Positions 48,383-57,250 of a stretch of DNA of 64,000 nt are shown here, one piece after another; the first letter of the stretch is position 1, and every line of letters begins with the position of its first letter. Source of the stretch: Clostridia bacterium. Its GTDB lineage: Bacteria; Bacillota; Clostridia; UBA1381. Below the pieces are notes generated by a model. That model had not been told where the DNA came from. It searched no databases and saw nothing but the letters and a program-made list of their open reading frames with translations. Both the position numbers and the translations under genes were made by a program. Where the stretch lies: positions 62,001 to 126,000 of the forward strand of contig CAADTH010000004.1 of assembly GCA_900751885.1 (NCBI GenBank). Reading direction: 5' to 3'.

Positions 48383-51300
48383 TCGTTTGATTCCCCTCCC
48401 CCATTTTGTACGTGATACACATCGCCATCCCAATAGGTCTGATATCCCAAATTGTCTAAAATTGCACTGATTTCTGCATACAGGGTGCCATTCTTCTCTT
48501 CCGGCCAATCGTTGATAATGGACGGCTGTCCGTTGACCAGCATCTCCGAATTTTTGACCGATGTCACGATTGTATTGCCATTTGCAGAAGCGGTGAGTTC
48601 TTTTTTCTCTTGGTCATAGGTATACTCTGCACCCACTGCATCGAGCACCTTGAATATTTCTCCATACAGCCCAACCATCCGGTAGGCGTCCAATCCCTCA
48701 ATCTTCCGGTCATTTACAAGGACTTCTATTGTAGTATCCTGGTTCTGTTCCTGTTTTGTCCCTGTATTGATTCCAAACAATACATCAAACACATTGGACA
48801 AACGCTGTGGAATCGTCTTAGGAGTTTCCTGCTGAGGAGGTCTAACCGGCGTTTCAACCGAACGCACCTGCGGCATCACCTTTGTCAGTCCATTCTCTGT
48901 CTGAAATTCCTTTGTATTCAGCACGATGCTCACCGGCTGCATTCCACTTCTCTTTGCCGTCACCTTAATGGCTCCTGCATCCCTTCCTGCGCGCAGGAAG
49001 ATTCGGTTCGTGCCGCACTCGGCGTATACATAGTCATTGCTGTGTCCCAAATCCTTCACACCGCTGTTATAGCCGCCGAGCATTTCGGCAGGTCCTGTTA
49101 CCTCAAAATCAATGCGTTCATAGTCGAGCGGACAGACACGTCCCTGTGCGTCACAAATCTCCACATCGATGTACGCGATATCAGAACCATCCGCACGAAA
49201 CCCGTCCGGACCTGTTACCGGCGTCAAACGGATTTGCTGCGGCTCTCCGACTGTCTCGATTTTCTGGCGGGCAAGCTCTTTTCCTGCGCCGTCATATGAC
49301 ACGGCTTCGATTTGCCCATGCTGGGTGATGTCGATATGCTCAAACGCATAGATAAATCCGTTGTCCGGCTGGGTATCGCTCCCCTTTACTTCTCCGTTGA
49401 CCAGCAAATCCACCCGCGCACAATGGGACGCAACGACATAGACTGTCTTGTCCTTCGGATTACGAAGCGCTGTCTCTCCTGTATATTCGTATGTTTTTTC
49501 ATCCCTGACCGGATACTGATAGGCATTTGGATCCTCCGGATAGTTCCAGTGTCCCACTAAGTAAAGCGCAGGCTCTTCGCTTTGCATGACCTGATATGCG
49601 TAAAAGCTCTGTTTTTTGATTCGAACAGGATCGACCCTGCCGCTCATTCTGGCATTCTCACTCGCCTGCTGGCGTCCATGCTGGTTGGAATCCGACCAGC
49701 ACAGCGCTGCCGCCGCGGAATAAAACGGGGTTGCACTGTTTGCCTGCATCCTGCTTTGATAAAATTCATTGTAGGATTGCGCATCTGAGAGGATAAAATC
49801 CTCTGCATTCAAATCATAGGTATCCTTATAGCTCACCTTCGAGCCGCCGCTATAGACATTGATATAATCAAAATCCGGCGGAGAATAATCGTCCCAGACG
49901 CGTCTGGGCGACTCCTCGCGGTGGTATTCTGTCTCAATGATAACGCGTTTATCGCGGCTTTCTTTTCCGTTGTCTGTAAATTGCTTGCCATCCCAGACGT
50001 TTCTTCCCAGCATCGTGCCGACATACTCGGATTCATCGACAGCCTGCTGTTCGGACAGGGAACGGGATCCTGCCGCACGCATCCCATGAGGGTCAAGCTT
50101 CTTTCTTAAATCCGTTGTTTCCTTCATGTGCTCCGCACTGACCGCGGAGTTTCCTGCTTCCCAAAAAAGGATGGATGGGCTGTTGCGGAAATATACCATG
50201 GTATCGCGCATAACCTCCATACGCTGATCCCACTGTCTGCCCTTTGGATCCCCTTCCTTATCTCCTGCCGGCTGTACCGACACGATTCCATATTTGTCAA
50301 ATGCGCGGATATCTGCAGGCTGTGCAGAAACGTGCATCCAGCGCACATAGTTTGCATTGCTTTCCTTGATGAGCTGGGCATCATAATCTCTGAGCCAGTC
50401 CGGTGCAATACCAATCGCCGCCCATTCGTTTGTGGAGCGCTGTGCATATCCTGTCAGCCAATAGAACTTTCCATTGATGAAGACGCCTCCGTCCTCGCCG
50501 CCCTTCATCTCAACGCTTCGAAAGCCTGTCGTAACCTTTTGTGTATCAATGACGCTGTCTCCCTGCTTTAACACAGCGTACACATCATATAGATATGGGT
50601 CGTCCGGCGCCCAAAGACGCAGATTTTCTATCTTTGCCTGCGCTGTCAGAATGGTGGTCTCTACAGAGTCCGTCTCCGTTGGCGCTGGCTCTTCCTCATA
50701 GGCGTCCTTTGGGATGATGGACTGATAATGAACATCCTTGTCCTTTGCCGGCTGAATCTGCACACTGTCTGATGCAAATTTGGAAACCAGCATTCCCTTG
50801 TCGTCCACGACATTTACCTCAAGTGTGACATCCCCGGCACTGTCTGATTCATTGCGCACTTCTGATTCCACATATACCTGTGCACTGCTATTTTTCACAT
50901 TGATATCCTTCGCGTAAACATAGGTTCCTTTTGTCTTTAGGTTACTGTAAAGCGGCAGCGTCTGATACACTGGATTTTTCACATGCAAAATTACGTTTCG
51001 CGTGATACCGCCCATATCCGGGTTAAAATCCTTGGTATTCCACTGAAACGCCACACCGTCACAGCTGCCGGGTACCGACCCAGGCTTCGTCTCTGTAATC
51101 GTCTTTGTCATGCCGCGCGCGGATGTATTGTCAATCGCAACCGCAATCACATTATCTTCCCCAAATCGGATTGTATCTGACAGGTCGATTCCAAATGGGG
51201 AAACGCCATACTCATAGTATCCGACCATGCTGCCATTGAGGTATACATACGCCGCCTGGCGCACTCCCTCAAATTCCATAATTACTTTTTTGCCCTTATC

Positions 51301-51678
51301 GCCAGCAGGCAGAGAAAAATGCTTTCGGTAAAAGCTGATTCCCCGATAAGCGCCGCCCTCTCCAGGGTCTGCCGCTACACTGCGGAACGAATCCTCGTCA
51401 TTGAAGGTATGCGGCAGGCTCACATCGTCCCAGCTACTGTCGTCAAATGCCGGGTCATAAAAAATGCGCCCCTGTGCATCCTTCGATGTCTCCTGTGCCT
51501 CTGCAAGCGGCCATTTTACCCCCGTTGGCTTTGAAAATTTCCAGTCCGGATTCATATTATAGTCCCCGGATGGACTTTCCGGAACGATAAACGTCTCCTG
51601 TGCCGATGCCAAAAGCGCCGGACTCAGCACGGATAGGAGCATGCTCAACGCAAGAGTGTATGCCAGTATTTTTTTCAT
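48379..51678 (-). CDS. Secreted glycoside-hydrolase-family-2-like protein lacking the usual acid/base glutamate
   Basis: A 1099-residue secreted protein with signal peptide (MKKILAYTLALSMLLSVLSP...), a GH2 sugar-binding domain (YRGISFYRKHFSLP near 111-124), an Ig-like domain and a TIM barrel (about 390-660). The usual acid/base site W-x-x-G-N-E reads WEAGNS, residues 506-511, so glutamate is replaced by serine. The candidate nucleophile is E584 in ETEYHRE. C-terminal Ig-like and copper-amine-oxidase-N-like modules (VLVNDRKIEG ... MLVNGQPSII) follow. Without the acid/base residue it may be a binding protein or use another residue; similar GN-x variants exist in uncharacterised GH2 groups by my recollection. 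Confidence 0.87.
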   Translation of the reverse strand: MKKILAYTLALSMLLSVLSPALLASAQETFIVPESPSGDYNMNPDWKFSKPTGVKWPLAEAQETSKDAQGRIFYDPAFDDSSWDDVSLPHTFNDEDSFRSVAADPGEGGAYRGISFYRKHFSLPAGDKGKKVIMEFEGVRQAAYVYLNGSMVGYYEYGVSPFGIDLSDTIRFGEDNVIAVAIDNTSARGMTKTITETKPGSVPGSCDGVAFQWNTKDFNPDMGGITRNVILHVKNPVYQTLPLYSNLKTKGTYVYAKDINVKNSSAQVYVESEVRNESDSAGDVTLEVNVVDDKGMLVSKFASDSVQIQPAKDKDVHYQSIIPKDAYEEEPAPTETDSVETTILTAQAKIENLRLWAPDDPYLYDVYAVLKQGDSVIDTQKVTTGFRSVEMKGGEDGGVFINGKFYWLTGYAQRSTNEWAAIGIAPDWLRDYDAQLIKESNANYVRWMHVSAQPADIRAFDKYGIVSVQPAGDKEGDPKGRQWDQRMEVMRDTMVYFRNSPSILFWEAGNSAVSAEHMKETTDLRKKLDPHGMRAAGSRSLSEQQAVDESEYVGTMLGRNVWDGKQFTDNGKESRDKRVIIETEYHREESPRRVWDDYSPPDFDYINVYSGGSKVSYKDTYDLNAEDFILSDAQSYNEFYQSRMQANSATPFYSAAAALCWSDSNQHGRQQASENARMSGRVDPVRIKKQSFYAYQVMQSEEPALYLVGHWNYPEDPNAYQYPVRDEKTYEYTGETALRNPKDKTVYVVASHCARVDLLVNGEVKGSDTQPDNGFIYAFEHIDITQHGQIEAVSYDGAGKELARQKIETVGEPQQIRLTPVTGPDGFRADGSDIAYIDVEICDAQGRVCPLDYERIDFEVTGPAEMLGGYNSGVKDLGHSNDYVYAECGTNRIFLRAGRDAGAIKVTAKRSGMQPVSIVLNTKEFQTENGLTKVMPQVRSVETPVRPPQQETPKTIPQRLSNVFDVLFGINTGTKQEQNQDTTIEVLVNDRKIEGLDAYRMVGLYGEIFKVLDAVGAEYTYDQEKKELTASANGNTIVTSVKNSEMLVNGQPSIINDWPEEKNGTLYAEISAILDNLGYQTYWDGDVYHVQNGGGESNE

Positions 51679-51822
51679 TTTTTATCTTCCCCTTCCTTCT
51701 GTGCGTAATACGCTGTACTGTATTTCATTATATCTTATTTTTTACAGGCTTTCTATGCCTGATTGAAAAAAACCGTTTTTTCATACAACAAAGACGGTAA
51801 TTACCATCATGCAATGCCCTCT

Positions 51823-51859
51823 TATAAAAAAGTGACAGCAAAAAAACTGTCACTTTTTT
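51823..51859 (-). terminator. Terminator of the CNNM/CorC-type gene
   Basis: AAAAAAGTGACAG (51825-51837) pairs with CTGTCACTTTTTT (51847-51859) around an A-rich loop; T-run on the minus strand immediately after the stop codon. Confidence 0.85.
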
Positions 51860-53176
51860 CTATTTGTTTTTCTCTGGTTCTATTCTGCACACATGCACCC
51901 GTTCAATTCGGTGATCCTCAATGTTCAGCACCCTCATTTGAAGCCCATATGCCTCGAGCTCAGGCGTTGTTCCATCCTCTGGAATGCTTCCAAGAAGCCC
52001 CAAAATCATTCCCGCGAACGTATGATATTCCTCAAGTGGAAGCTTCACATCCAGATCATCTGCCACACGGTCAAGCTCCGCACTGCCGGAGATAATCCAT
52101 GTATTGTCGTCCGTCTTTTGGATTTCTTCTTCCTCGACTTCCTCATCCTCCCACAGATTCCCCACAATCTCCTCAATCAAATCCTCCATGGTCACGATTC
52201 CGCTCATACCGCCATACTCATCCAAGACAATCGCAAATTTTTCCTTTGCCTTTTGCATCTTTCGAAACAAATCATCTGCCTTGATGGACTCCGGAACCAA
52301 AAATGCCGGACGCAAAAGCGATTTGCGGTCTTCTATTTTTCCCTTTCTGAGTGCACGGTAAAAATCCCTTGTGTTCAAAATTCCAACAATCGTATCGACT
52401 GTATCCGCACAGACAGGATAACGCGTATGAGTACTGCCCGCTATCGTATCCTCCCACTCTTCAACGCTGTCCTCCATCCACAGAATCTCCACGTCTGTCC
52501 TGTGAAGCATGACATCCTGTGCATCCTTATCGTCAAACTCGAACACATTGTGAATCATCTCCGTTTCTTCTGGATCGATGGTTCCCTTTTGACTTCCCAC
52601 ATCAATCATCATACGGATTTCTTCCTCTGTGACCTCTTCATCCTCATCCTGCGGATTGATGCCGAACAGCCGAAGCACCAGATTGGTCGATCTTGTGAGA
52701 AGCCACACAACCGGCGCACATACCTTTGAGATGCCATAAAGGAAATTCGCCATCAGCATAGAAAGCTTCTCAGCCTTTTTCATCGCAATTCGTTTTGGCA
52801 CAAGCTCTCCAAATACCAGGGTGAAAAACGACAATATTAAGGTGATTACAATGACTGCGATGGTATCGAGCACCCCGACAGGCAGTGTCACTCCTAAACT
52901 GACAAGAAAATTCACCAGATACTCTGAAAAGTTATCCGCCGCAAATGCACTCCCCAAAAATCCTGCAAGTGTAATTCCGACCTGAATCGTACCCAGAAAA
53001 TTGGTCGGCTCTGCAGTAAGCTTTCCAAGCCGCATCGCCCGCTTATTTCCCTCACTCTCGAGCTTTTGAAGCTTCATATCATTGAGTGATATCACCGCAA
53101 TCTCGCTCGCCGCAAAGATTGCGTTTAAAAAAATTAAAATCACCTGCAAAAGCAGGTTGGTGGGCAGTGAGTCCAC
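51860..53176 (-). CDS. Hemolysin-family CNNM/CorC-type membrane protein
   Basis: A 438-residue protein: an N-terminal CNNM transmembrane domain with three or four helices (LLLQVILIFLNAIFAASEIAVISLND, LGTIQVGITLAGFLGSAFA, IAVIVITLILSFFTLVFGELVPKRIAMKK), two CBS domains (DVMLHRTDVEILWMEDSVEEW, GIVTMEDLIEEIVG) and a CorC/HlyC C-terminal domain (TWIISGSAELDRVADDLD). Family members export magnesium or cobalt or affect ion balance. The GTG at 53176 is preferred over a GTG 22 codons upstream because GAAAGGATG precedes it. Terminator immediately downstream. Confidence 0.92.
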   Translation of the reverse strand: MDSLPTNLLLQVILIFLNAIFAASEIAVISLNDMKLQKLESEGNKRAMRLGKLTAEPTNFLGTIQVGITLAGFLGSAFAADNFSEYLVNFLVSLGVTLPVGVLDTIAVIVITLILSFFTLVFGELVPKRIAMKKAEKLSMLMANFLYGISKVCAPVVWLLTRSTNLVLRLFGINPQDEDEEVTEEEIRMMIDVGSQKGTIDPEETEMIHNVFEFDDKDAQDVMLHRTDVEILWMEDSVEEWEDTIAGSTHTRYPVCADTVDTIVGILNTRDFYRALRKGKIEDRKSLLRPAFLVPESIKADDLFRKMQKAKEKFAIVLDEYGGMSGIVTMEDLIEEIVGNLWEDEEVEEEEIQKTDDNTWIISGSAELDRVADDLDVKLPLEEYHTFAGMILGLLGSIPEDGTTPELEAYGLQMRVLNIEDHRIERVHVCRIEPEKNK

Positions 53177-53358
53177 AAAAAAACATCCTTTCTTTTCCTG
53201 TATTTTGCTTTCTATTGTAGCAGGTTTTTGTCCATTTGTCACTAGTTTTTTTATAAATCACCGATTTTTTTGTATCTTTTTTATTCGAGAAATATTTTGT
53301 AAATTTGTAAGTAAAAACCTCTTGATTTTTTTATTCTGAAATGGTACAATAAAAATTT

Positions 53359-53387
53359 TTGACTTTTTGGAAAAAATGTAGTATAAT
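53359..53387 (+). promoter_or_regulatory. carD-ispDF promoter
   Basis: TTGACT (53359-53364) and TATAAT (53382-53387), spacer 17; about 55 bases of leader before the carD ATG. Confidence 0.8.
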
Positions 53388-53442
53388 AAAGTTATGTTGG
53401 GTAAAATAGAGGCAGGGAAAAATTTTTATTGGGGGAATTTTT

Positions 53443-53934
53443 ATGTATCATATCGGCGATAAAATCGTATACCCGATGCATGGCGCAGGCATTATCGAAG
53501 CAATCGAGGAAAAAGAGATTCTCGGCAAAAAGCAAAACTACTACATAATGCGTATTCCGTCAGGGGATATGACCGTTATGATTCCTATGATGAACTGTGA
53601 TGAAATCGGTGTTCGCACTGTGATTGACAGAGAAGAAGGCGAAAAGGTTCTTGAAACATTCAAGACTTTGCCGGTTTTGGAGGACTCCAACTGGAATAAA
53701 CGCCATCGTGACAATATGGTAAAAATCAAATCCGGAGATATCTATCAGGTCCTGGAGGTTGTCAAGGATTTGATGTACCGCGAGCAATCGAAGGGGCTTT
53801 CCACCAGTGAGAGAAAAATGCTCAATAACGCAAAGCAGATTCTCATCAGTGAGCTTGTGCTTTCTTCTGTTGCAGGGCAGGAAGATATCGAAAGTATCAT
53901 GGAAGACACCGTAAACTCTCTCATCGCGCAATAA
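53443..53934 (+). CDS. CarD-family transcriptional regulator
   Basis: A 163-residue CarD/CdnL-type protein. The N-terminal RNA polymerase-interacting domain (IGDKIVYPMHGAGIIEAIEE ... YYIMRIPSGDMTVMIPM) has the Tudor-like fold with the YPxHGxG motif, followed by a helical DNA-binding domain (KSGDIYQVLEVVKDLMYREQSKGLSTSERKML, given here in part as KSGDIYQVLEVVKDL). CarD binds the RNAP beta subunit and stabilises open promoter complexes. It is followed 10 bases later by ispD, as in many Clostridia. The GGGGGAATTTTT site precedes the ATG. Confidence 0.92.
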   Translation: MYHIGDKIVYPMHGAGIIEAIEEKEILGKKQNYYIMRIPSGDMTVMIPMMNCDEIGVRTVIDREEGEKVLETFKTLPVLEDSNWNKRHRDNMVKIKSGDIYQVLEVVKDLMYREQSKGLSTSERKMLNNAKQILISELVLSSVAGQEDIESIMEDTVNSLIAQ

Positions 53935-53944
53935 GGAGAACAGT

Positions 53945-54637
53945 ATGAAATCTTGTTGTGCAATTATTGTAGCCGCAGGACGGGGGACACGGATGGGTGC
54001 GAAGGAAAACAAGGTTTTTCTTCCCCTTTCCGAAAAGCCTGTCCTTGTTTTCTGTCTGGACGCATTTGCCGCCTGCGGCAAAATAGATGAAATCATTCTT
54101 GTGACACGAAAGGCAGACATTCCGCTTTGTGAAGCTCTCTTTGAGGAGCATCCTATCCCTAAGCTCAAGGCAATTATCCCAGGAGGTGTTACGCGCCAGG
54201 AATCGGTCTATCAAGGTCTTCTTCATTGTGACCTTCCCTATGCCGCGATTCATGACGCCGCAAGGGCTCTTATCACACCAGAGGAAATTTCCAGTGTGGT
54301 AGAATCCGCGAAAGTCTATGGTGCGGCGGCGCTGGGCGTGAAGAGCAAGGACACCTTAAAGCAGGTCGGTGAGGATGGATGGATTGTCTCCACAATCGAC
54401 CGCGAGCACACCTATCAAATTCAAACACCGCAGGTATTTGATACCAATTTAATTGTGTCAGCTCACAAAAAAGCACGCCAAGACCATTTTGAGGGAACAG
54501 ACGACTGTTCCCTTGTAGAACGGCTCTCAAAAAGTGTGAAGCTGGTGGAGGGAAGCTATGAAAATCTCAAGCTTACCACGCCGGAGGATATTTTGACAGC
54601 AGAGAGAATTTTAGAAAAAAGGAGGCCACAGCATTGA
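53945..54637 (+). CDS. ispD: 2-C-methyl-D-erythritol 4-phosphate cytidylyltransferase
   Basis: A 230-residue MEP-pathway enzyme (MEP + CTP to CDP-ME). The CTP-binding N-terminus IIVAAGRGTRMGAKENK, the segment IPGGVTRQESVYQGL, and AAIHDAARALITPEEI are typical; TIDREHTYQIQTPQ and TDDCSLVERL complete the pattern. It has a good ribosome site (TAAGGAGAACAGT). The stop TGA overlaps the ispF start. It suggests isoprenoid precursors are made by the MEP route rather than mevalonate. Confidence 0.96.
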   Translation: MKSCCAIIVAAGRGTRMGAKENKVFLPLSEKPVLVFCLDAFAACGKIDEIILVTRKADIPLCEALFEEHPIPKLKAIIPGGVTRQESVYQGLLHCDLPYAAIHDAARALITPEEISSVVESAKVYGAAALGVKSKDTLKQVGEDGWIVSTIDREHTYQIQTPQVFDTNLIVSAHKKARQDHFEGTDDCSLVERLSKSVKLVEGSYENLKLTTPEDILTAERILEKRRPQH

Positions 54638-55107
54638 GAATTGGACAAGGCTATGACGTACATAAACTGGTGCCCGGAAGAGAATTGATTTTGTGCGGCG
54701 AACAAATTCCCTACGCACTTGGGCTGGACGGGCATTCCGACGCGGACGTGGCGCTTCATGCGCTGTGCGATTCGCTATTGGGCGCAGCAGGACTCGGCGA
54801 CATCGGAGCCCACTTCCCTGACACGGACAACGCCTATAAGGGGATTTCCAGTATTGTTCTTCTCACACGCGTCAAAAATCTTCTTTTCGAAGCAGGGTTT
54901 ATCCCATACAATGTAGATGTGACAATCATCGCACAAAAGCCAAAGCTGCTTTCCTATATTCCCACTATGCGTAAGCACATCGCGGACGCACTCGGCATTT
55001 CCATTGGCTTTGTCAACGTAAAGGCAACCACAACCGAACATTTGGGCTTTGAGGGCCGCGGCGAGGGGATCTCTGCAATGGCAGTCTCGCTGATTGTGGA
55101 CAAATAA
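54634..55107 (+). CDS. ispF: 2-C-methyl-D-erythritol 2,4-cyclodiphosphate synthase
   Basis: A 157-residue trimeric zinc enzyme of the MEP pathway. Family marks are the N-terminal IGQGYDVHKLVPGRELILC, the zinc-binding GHSDADVALHALCD and DIGAHFPDTD, and the C-terminal ATTTEHLGFEGRGEGI. The TTG start overlaps the ispD stop (TTGA), with AAAAGGAGG in front; family members begin at this residue. Directly followed by a bidirectional terminator. Confidence 0.96.
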   Translation: MRIGQGYDVHKLVPGRELILCGEQIPYALGLDGHSDADVALHALCDSLLGAAGLGDIGAHFPDTDNAYKGISSIVLLTRVKNLLFEAGFIPYNVDVTIIAQKPKLLSYIPTMRKHIADALGISIGFVNVKATTTEHLGFEGRGEGISAMAVSLIVDK

Positions 55108-55111
55108 CAGA

Positions 55112-55156
55112 ATAAAAAAACAGGGATGCAAGCTTGCATCCCTGTTTTTTGTCTAC
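55112..55156. terminator. Bidirectional terminator between ispF and the CrtO-like gene
   Basis: A perfect 26-base palindrome (55120-55145, arms ACAGGGATGCAAG/CTTGCATCCCTGT), flanked by A-run and T-run. Confidence 0.88.
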
Positions 55157-55677
55157 TGAACTGCCACCACGGCAGATTTCGGAAGGACACTATGCCCTGT
55201 CCTGCCCTCTGCCACCCTACGGCTTCTTAAAAGCCGCAAGAGCCTCGGACGGTTATAACGCTGTGCGATAATGAATGGAATGTTTCCAAATATGCCGCAC
55301 AAGCACATTGCGACTCCCCAGCCAGATGTATTCCACAAAAAGAAGGTTGGAGAAATACAGATAAGAAACCAGTGACTGAGCTCCGCGCGCCTGGTCTCGC
55401 GGATAAAATCACTCAAATATTCTGCGTCCAGCGTTTGCATCCGCTTTTTACAAAATACATACCGCACAAACCTGCTCGCGTCCGGCAAGCGTTCTTTCCA
55501 CTTTCCCACCCGAAAGACCTTTTGATAAAACCGTCCTCCCTTTTCCCAAGCGTAGGAACGATAGGGAAATGCGTCTTTTTCAAACAGTCTATCTGGCAAA
55601 AGCGCACCCAAAATTGCTACCGAAACGCCAATTAGAGAAAATAAAATTGCATTTTTACATAGCGCCCACAAAAACAT
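55153..55677 (-). CDS. CrtO-like acyltransferase family membrane protein
   Basis: A 174-residue membrane protein resembling the staphylococcal glycosyl-4,4'-diaponeurosporenoate acyltransferase (CrtO) family in length and pattern: N-terminal helix (AILFSLIGVSVAILGALLP), the conserved WEKGGRFYQKVFRVGKWKERLPDAS-type block (here RFYQKVFRVGKWKERLPD), then two more hydrophobic helices. No carotenoid genes are nearby, so the true substrate is probably another lipid; the family is wide-spread in Firmicutes that make no carotenoids. The ATG at 55677 abuts AAAAGGA, and a TTG six bases on may be the real start. Confidence 0.65.
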   Translation of the reverse strand: MFLWALCKNAILFSLIGVSVAILGALLPDRLFEKDAFPYRSYAWEKGGRFYQKVFRVGKWKERLPDASRFVRYVFCKKRMQTLDAEYLSDFIRETRRAELSHWFLICISPTFFLWNTSGWGVAMCLCGIFGNIPFIIAQRYNRPRLLRLLRSRRVAEGRTGHSVLPKSAVVAVQ

Positions 55678-55810
55678 TCCTTTTAGCCCCCCGTAAAACC
55701 AGTATACCTTCTATTTATCATATACCTTTTTTACCAGCTTGTCAACGACAAATCTCATTGGGATTTGACACGTTTCCAGTCTATTCTCTGTCTTTTGTAG
55801 GCTTTTTCCC

Positions 55811-57190
55811 TTATCTATTCTTTAAATCGACATAATCAACATGATCCATAATATTTTTGTACGCCGGACGAATAATTTTCCCTGCGTTGATTAGCTCCTC
55901 AATGCGGTGCGCACTCCATCCAACAATTCTCGCAATCGCAAAAATCGGCGTATACAGCTCAAGCGGCAAATCCAGCATGCTGTACACAAATCCGCTGTAA
56001 AAATCTACATTTGCACTCACGCCCTTATAAATCTTTCTCTCATCAGAAATTACCTGCGGTGCGAGGCGCTCTACCATTGCATATAGATTGTATTCCTCTT
56101 CCTTATGCTTTTCCTTGGAAAGTCTTTGCACAAAGGATTTGAATATCTCTGCACGAGGATCTGACAGAGAATACACGGCGTGACCCATCCCATAAATGAG
56201 CCCTGCACGGTCAAACTCCTCCTTATGTAAAAGTCCACGAAGATACGCTTCCACCTGTTTTTCATCCGTCCAGTCAGACAGCTTTTTCTTCATGTCCTCA
56301 AACATCTGCACAACCTTGATATTCGCTCCGCCATGCTTCGGTCCCTTCAAAGACCCCAGCGACGCGGCAACACTAGAATAGGTATCCGTGCCGGAGGATG
56401 TCACAACATGGGTTGTAAAGGTAGAATTGTTTCCGCCGCCATGCTCTGCATGAATGACAAGGGCGATATCGAGAATTTTTGCTTCCAAATCTGTATATTG
56501 ACTGTCTGGACGAAGAATATGTAAAATATTTTCCGCTGTGGAAAGCTCAGGCTTCGGCGGATGGATATACAGGCTCTTTCCATCATGATAATGTGAATAT
56601 GCCTGGTATCCATATACCGACAGCATCGGAAACAGTGCAATCAGCTGAAGCGACTGGCGCAGGACGTTCGGCACGCTGATATCGCTTGCCCGTTCGTCAT
56701 AGGAATAAAGCGTAAGTACACTGCGCGCAAGCGTATTCATCATATCCTTGCTTGGCGCCTTCATAATGATGTCCCTGACAAAGTCTGTCGGAAGCGTCCG
56801 GTATTCTGCCAAAATTTCAGAAAACTCCTTTAGCTGCGTCATATCCGGCAGCTGTCCGAATAATAATAGGTATGCCACCTCTTCAAAGCCATACCTTTTT
56901 TCCTTGACAAATCCTGATACAATATCCTCGATATCCACTCCGCGGTAATATAAATGTCCCTCACATGGAACCTGTTTTCCATCCACAATGTCATATGCCT
57001 TAACCTCACCAATTTCTGTAAGTCCTGCCAAAACGCCCTTACCGTTGATATCTCGAAGTCCCCGTTTGACATCATACTTCGTATAAAGTGATGGGTCGAT
57101 GTTCCCATTTTTCTCACAAAGTGACGCAAGCTTTTCCACCTTTGGAGAAAGCGTTGCAAATTCATGTTCCGCTGTTCTATTTGTCCCCAT
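55811..57190 (-). CDS. gltA: Citrate synthase family protein
   Basis: A 459-residue citrate/2-methylcitrate synthase. The catalytic histidines fit HAEHGGGNNST (about 248) and MGHAVYSLSDPR (about 320), and the aspartate lies in the C-terminal part (NVDFYSGFVYSMLDLP). Compared with the 430-residue type II enzymes it has a longer N-terminal stretch (KNGNIDPSLYTKYDVKRGLRD), like the Clostridial group. It may supply citrate for glutamate synthesis with gdhA, or, in the context of propionate metabolism, methylcitrate; sequence alone does not decide. GGAGATTACT precedes the ATG. Confidence 0.92.
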   Translation of the reverse strand: MGTNRTAEHEFATLSPKVEKLASLCEKNGNIDPSLYTKYDVKRGLRDINGKGVLAGLTEIGEVKAYDIVDGKQVPCEGHLYYRGVDIEDIVSGFVKEKRYGFEEVAYLLLFGQLPDMTQLKEFSEILAEYRTLPTDFVRDIIMKAPSKDMMNTLARSVLTLYSYDERASDISVPNVLRQSLQLIALFPMLSVYGYQAYSHYHDGKSLYIHPPKPELSTAENILHILRPDSQYTDLEAKILDIALVIHAEHGGGNNSTFTTHVVTSSGTDTYSSVAASLGSLKGPKHGGANIKVVQMFEDMKKKLSDWTDEKQVEAYLRGLLHKEEFDRAGLIYGMGHAVYSLSDPRAEIFKSFVQRLSKEKHKEEEYNLYAMVERLAPQVISDERKIYKGVSANVDFYSGFVYSMLDLPLELYTPIFAIARIVGWSAHRIEELINAGKIIRPAYKNIMDHVDYVDLKNR

Positions 57191-57250
57191 AGTAATCTCC
57201 TTTCACACGACCTCTTTTTCTTTCCTGATTTATTCTTATAAACTAATATA

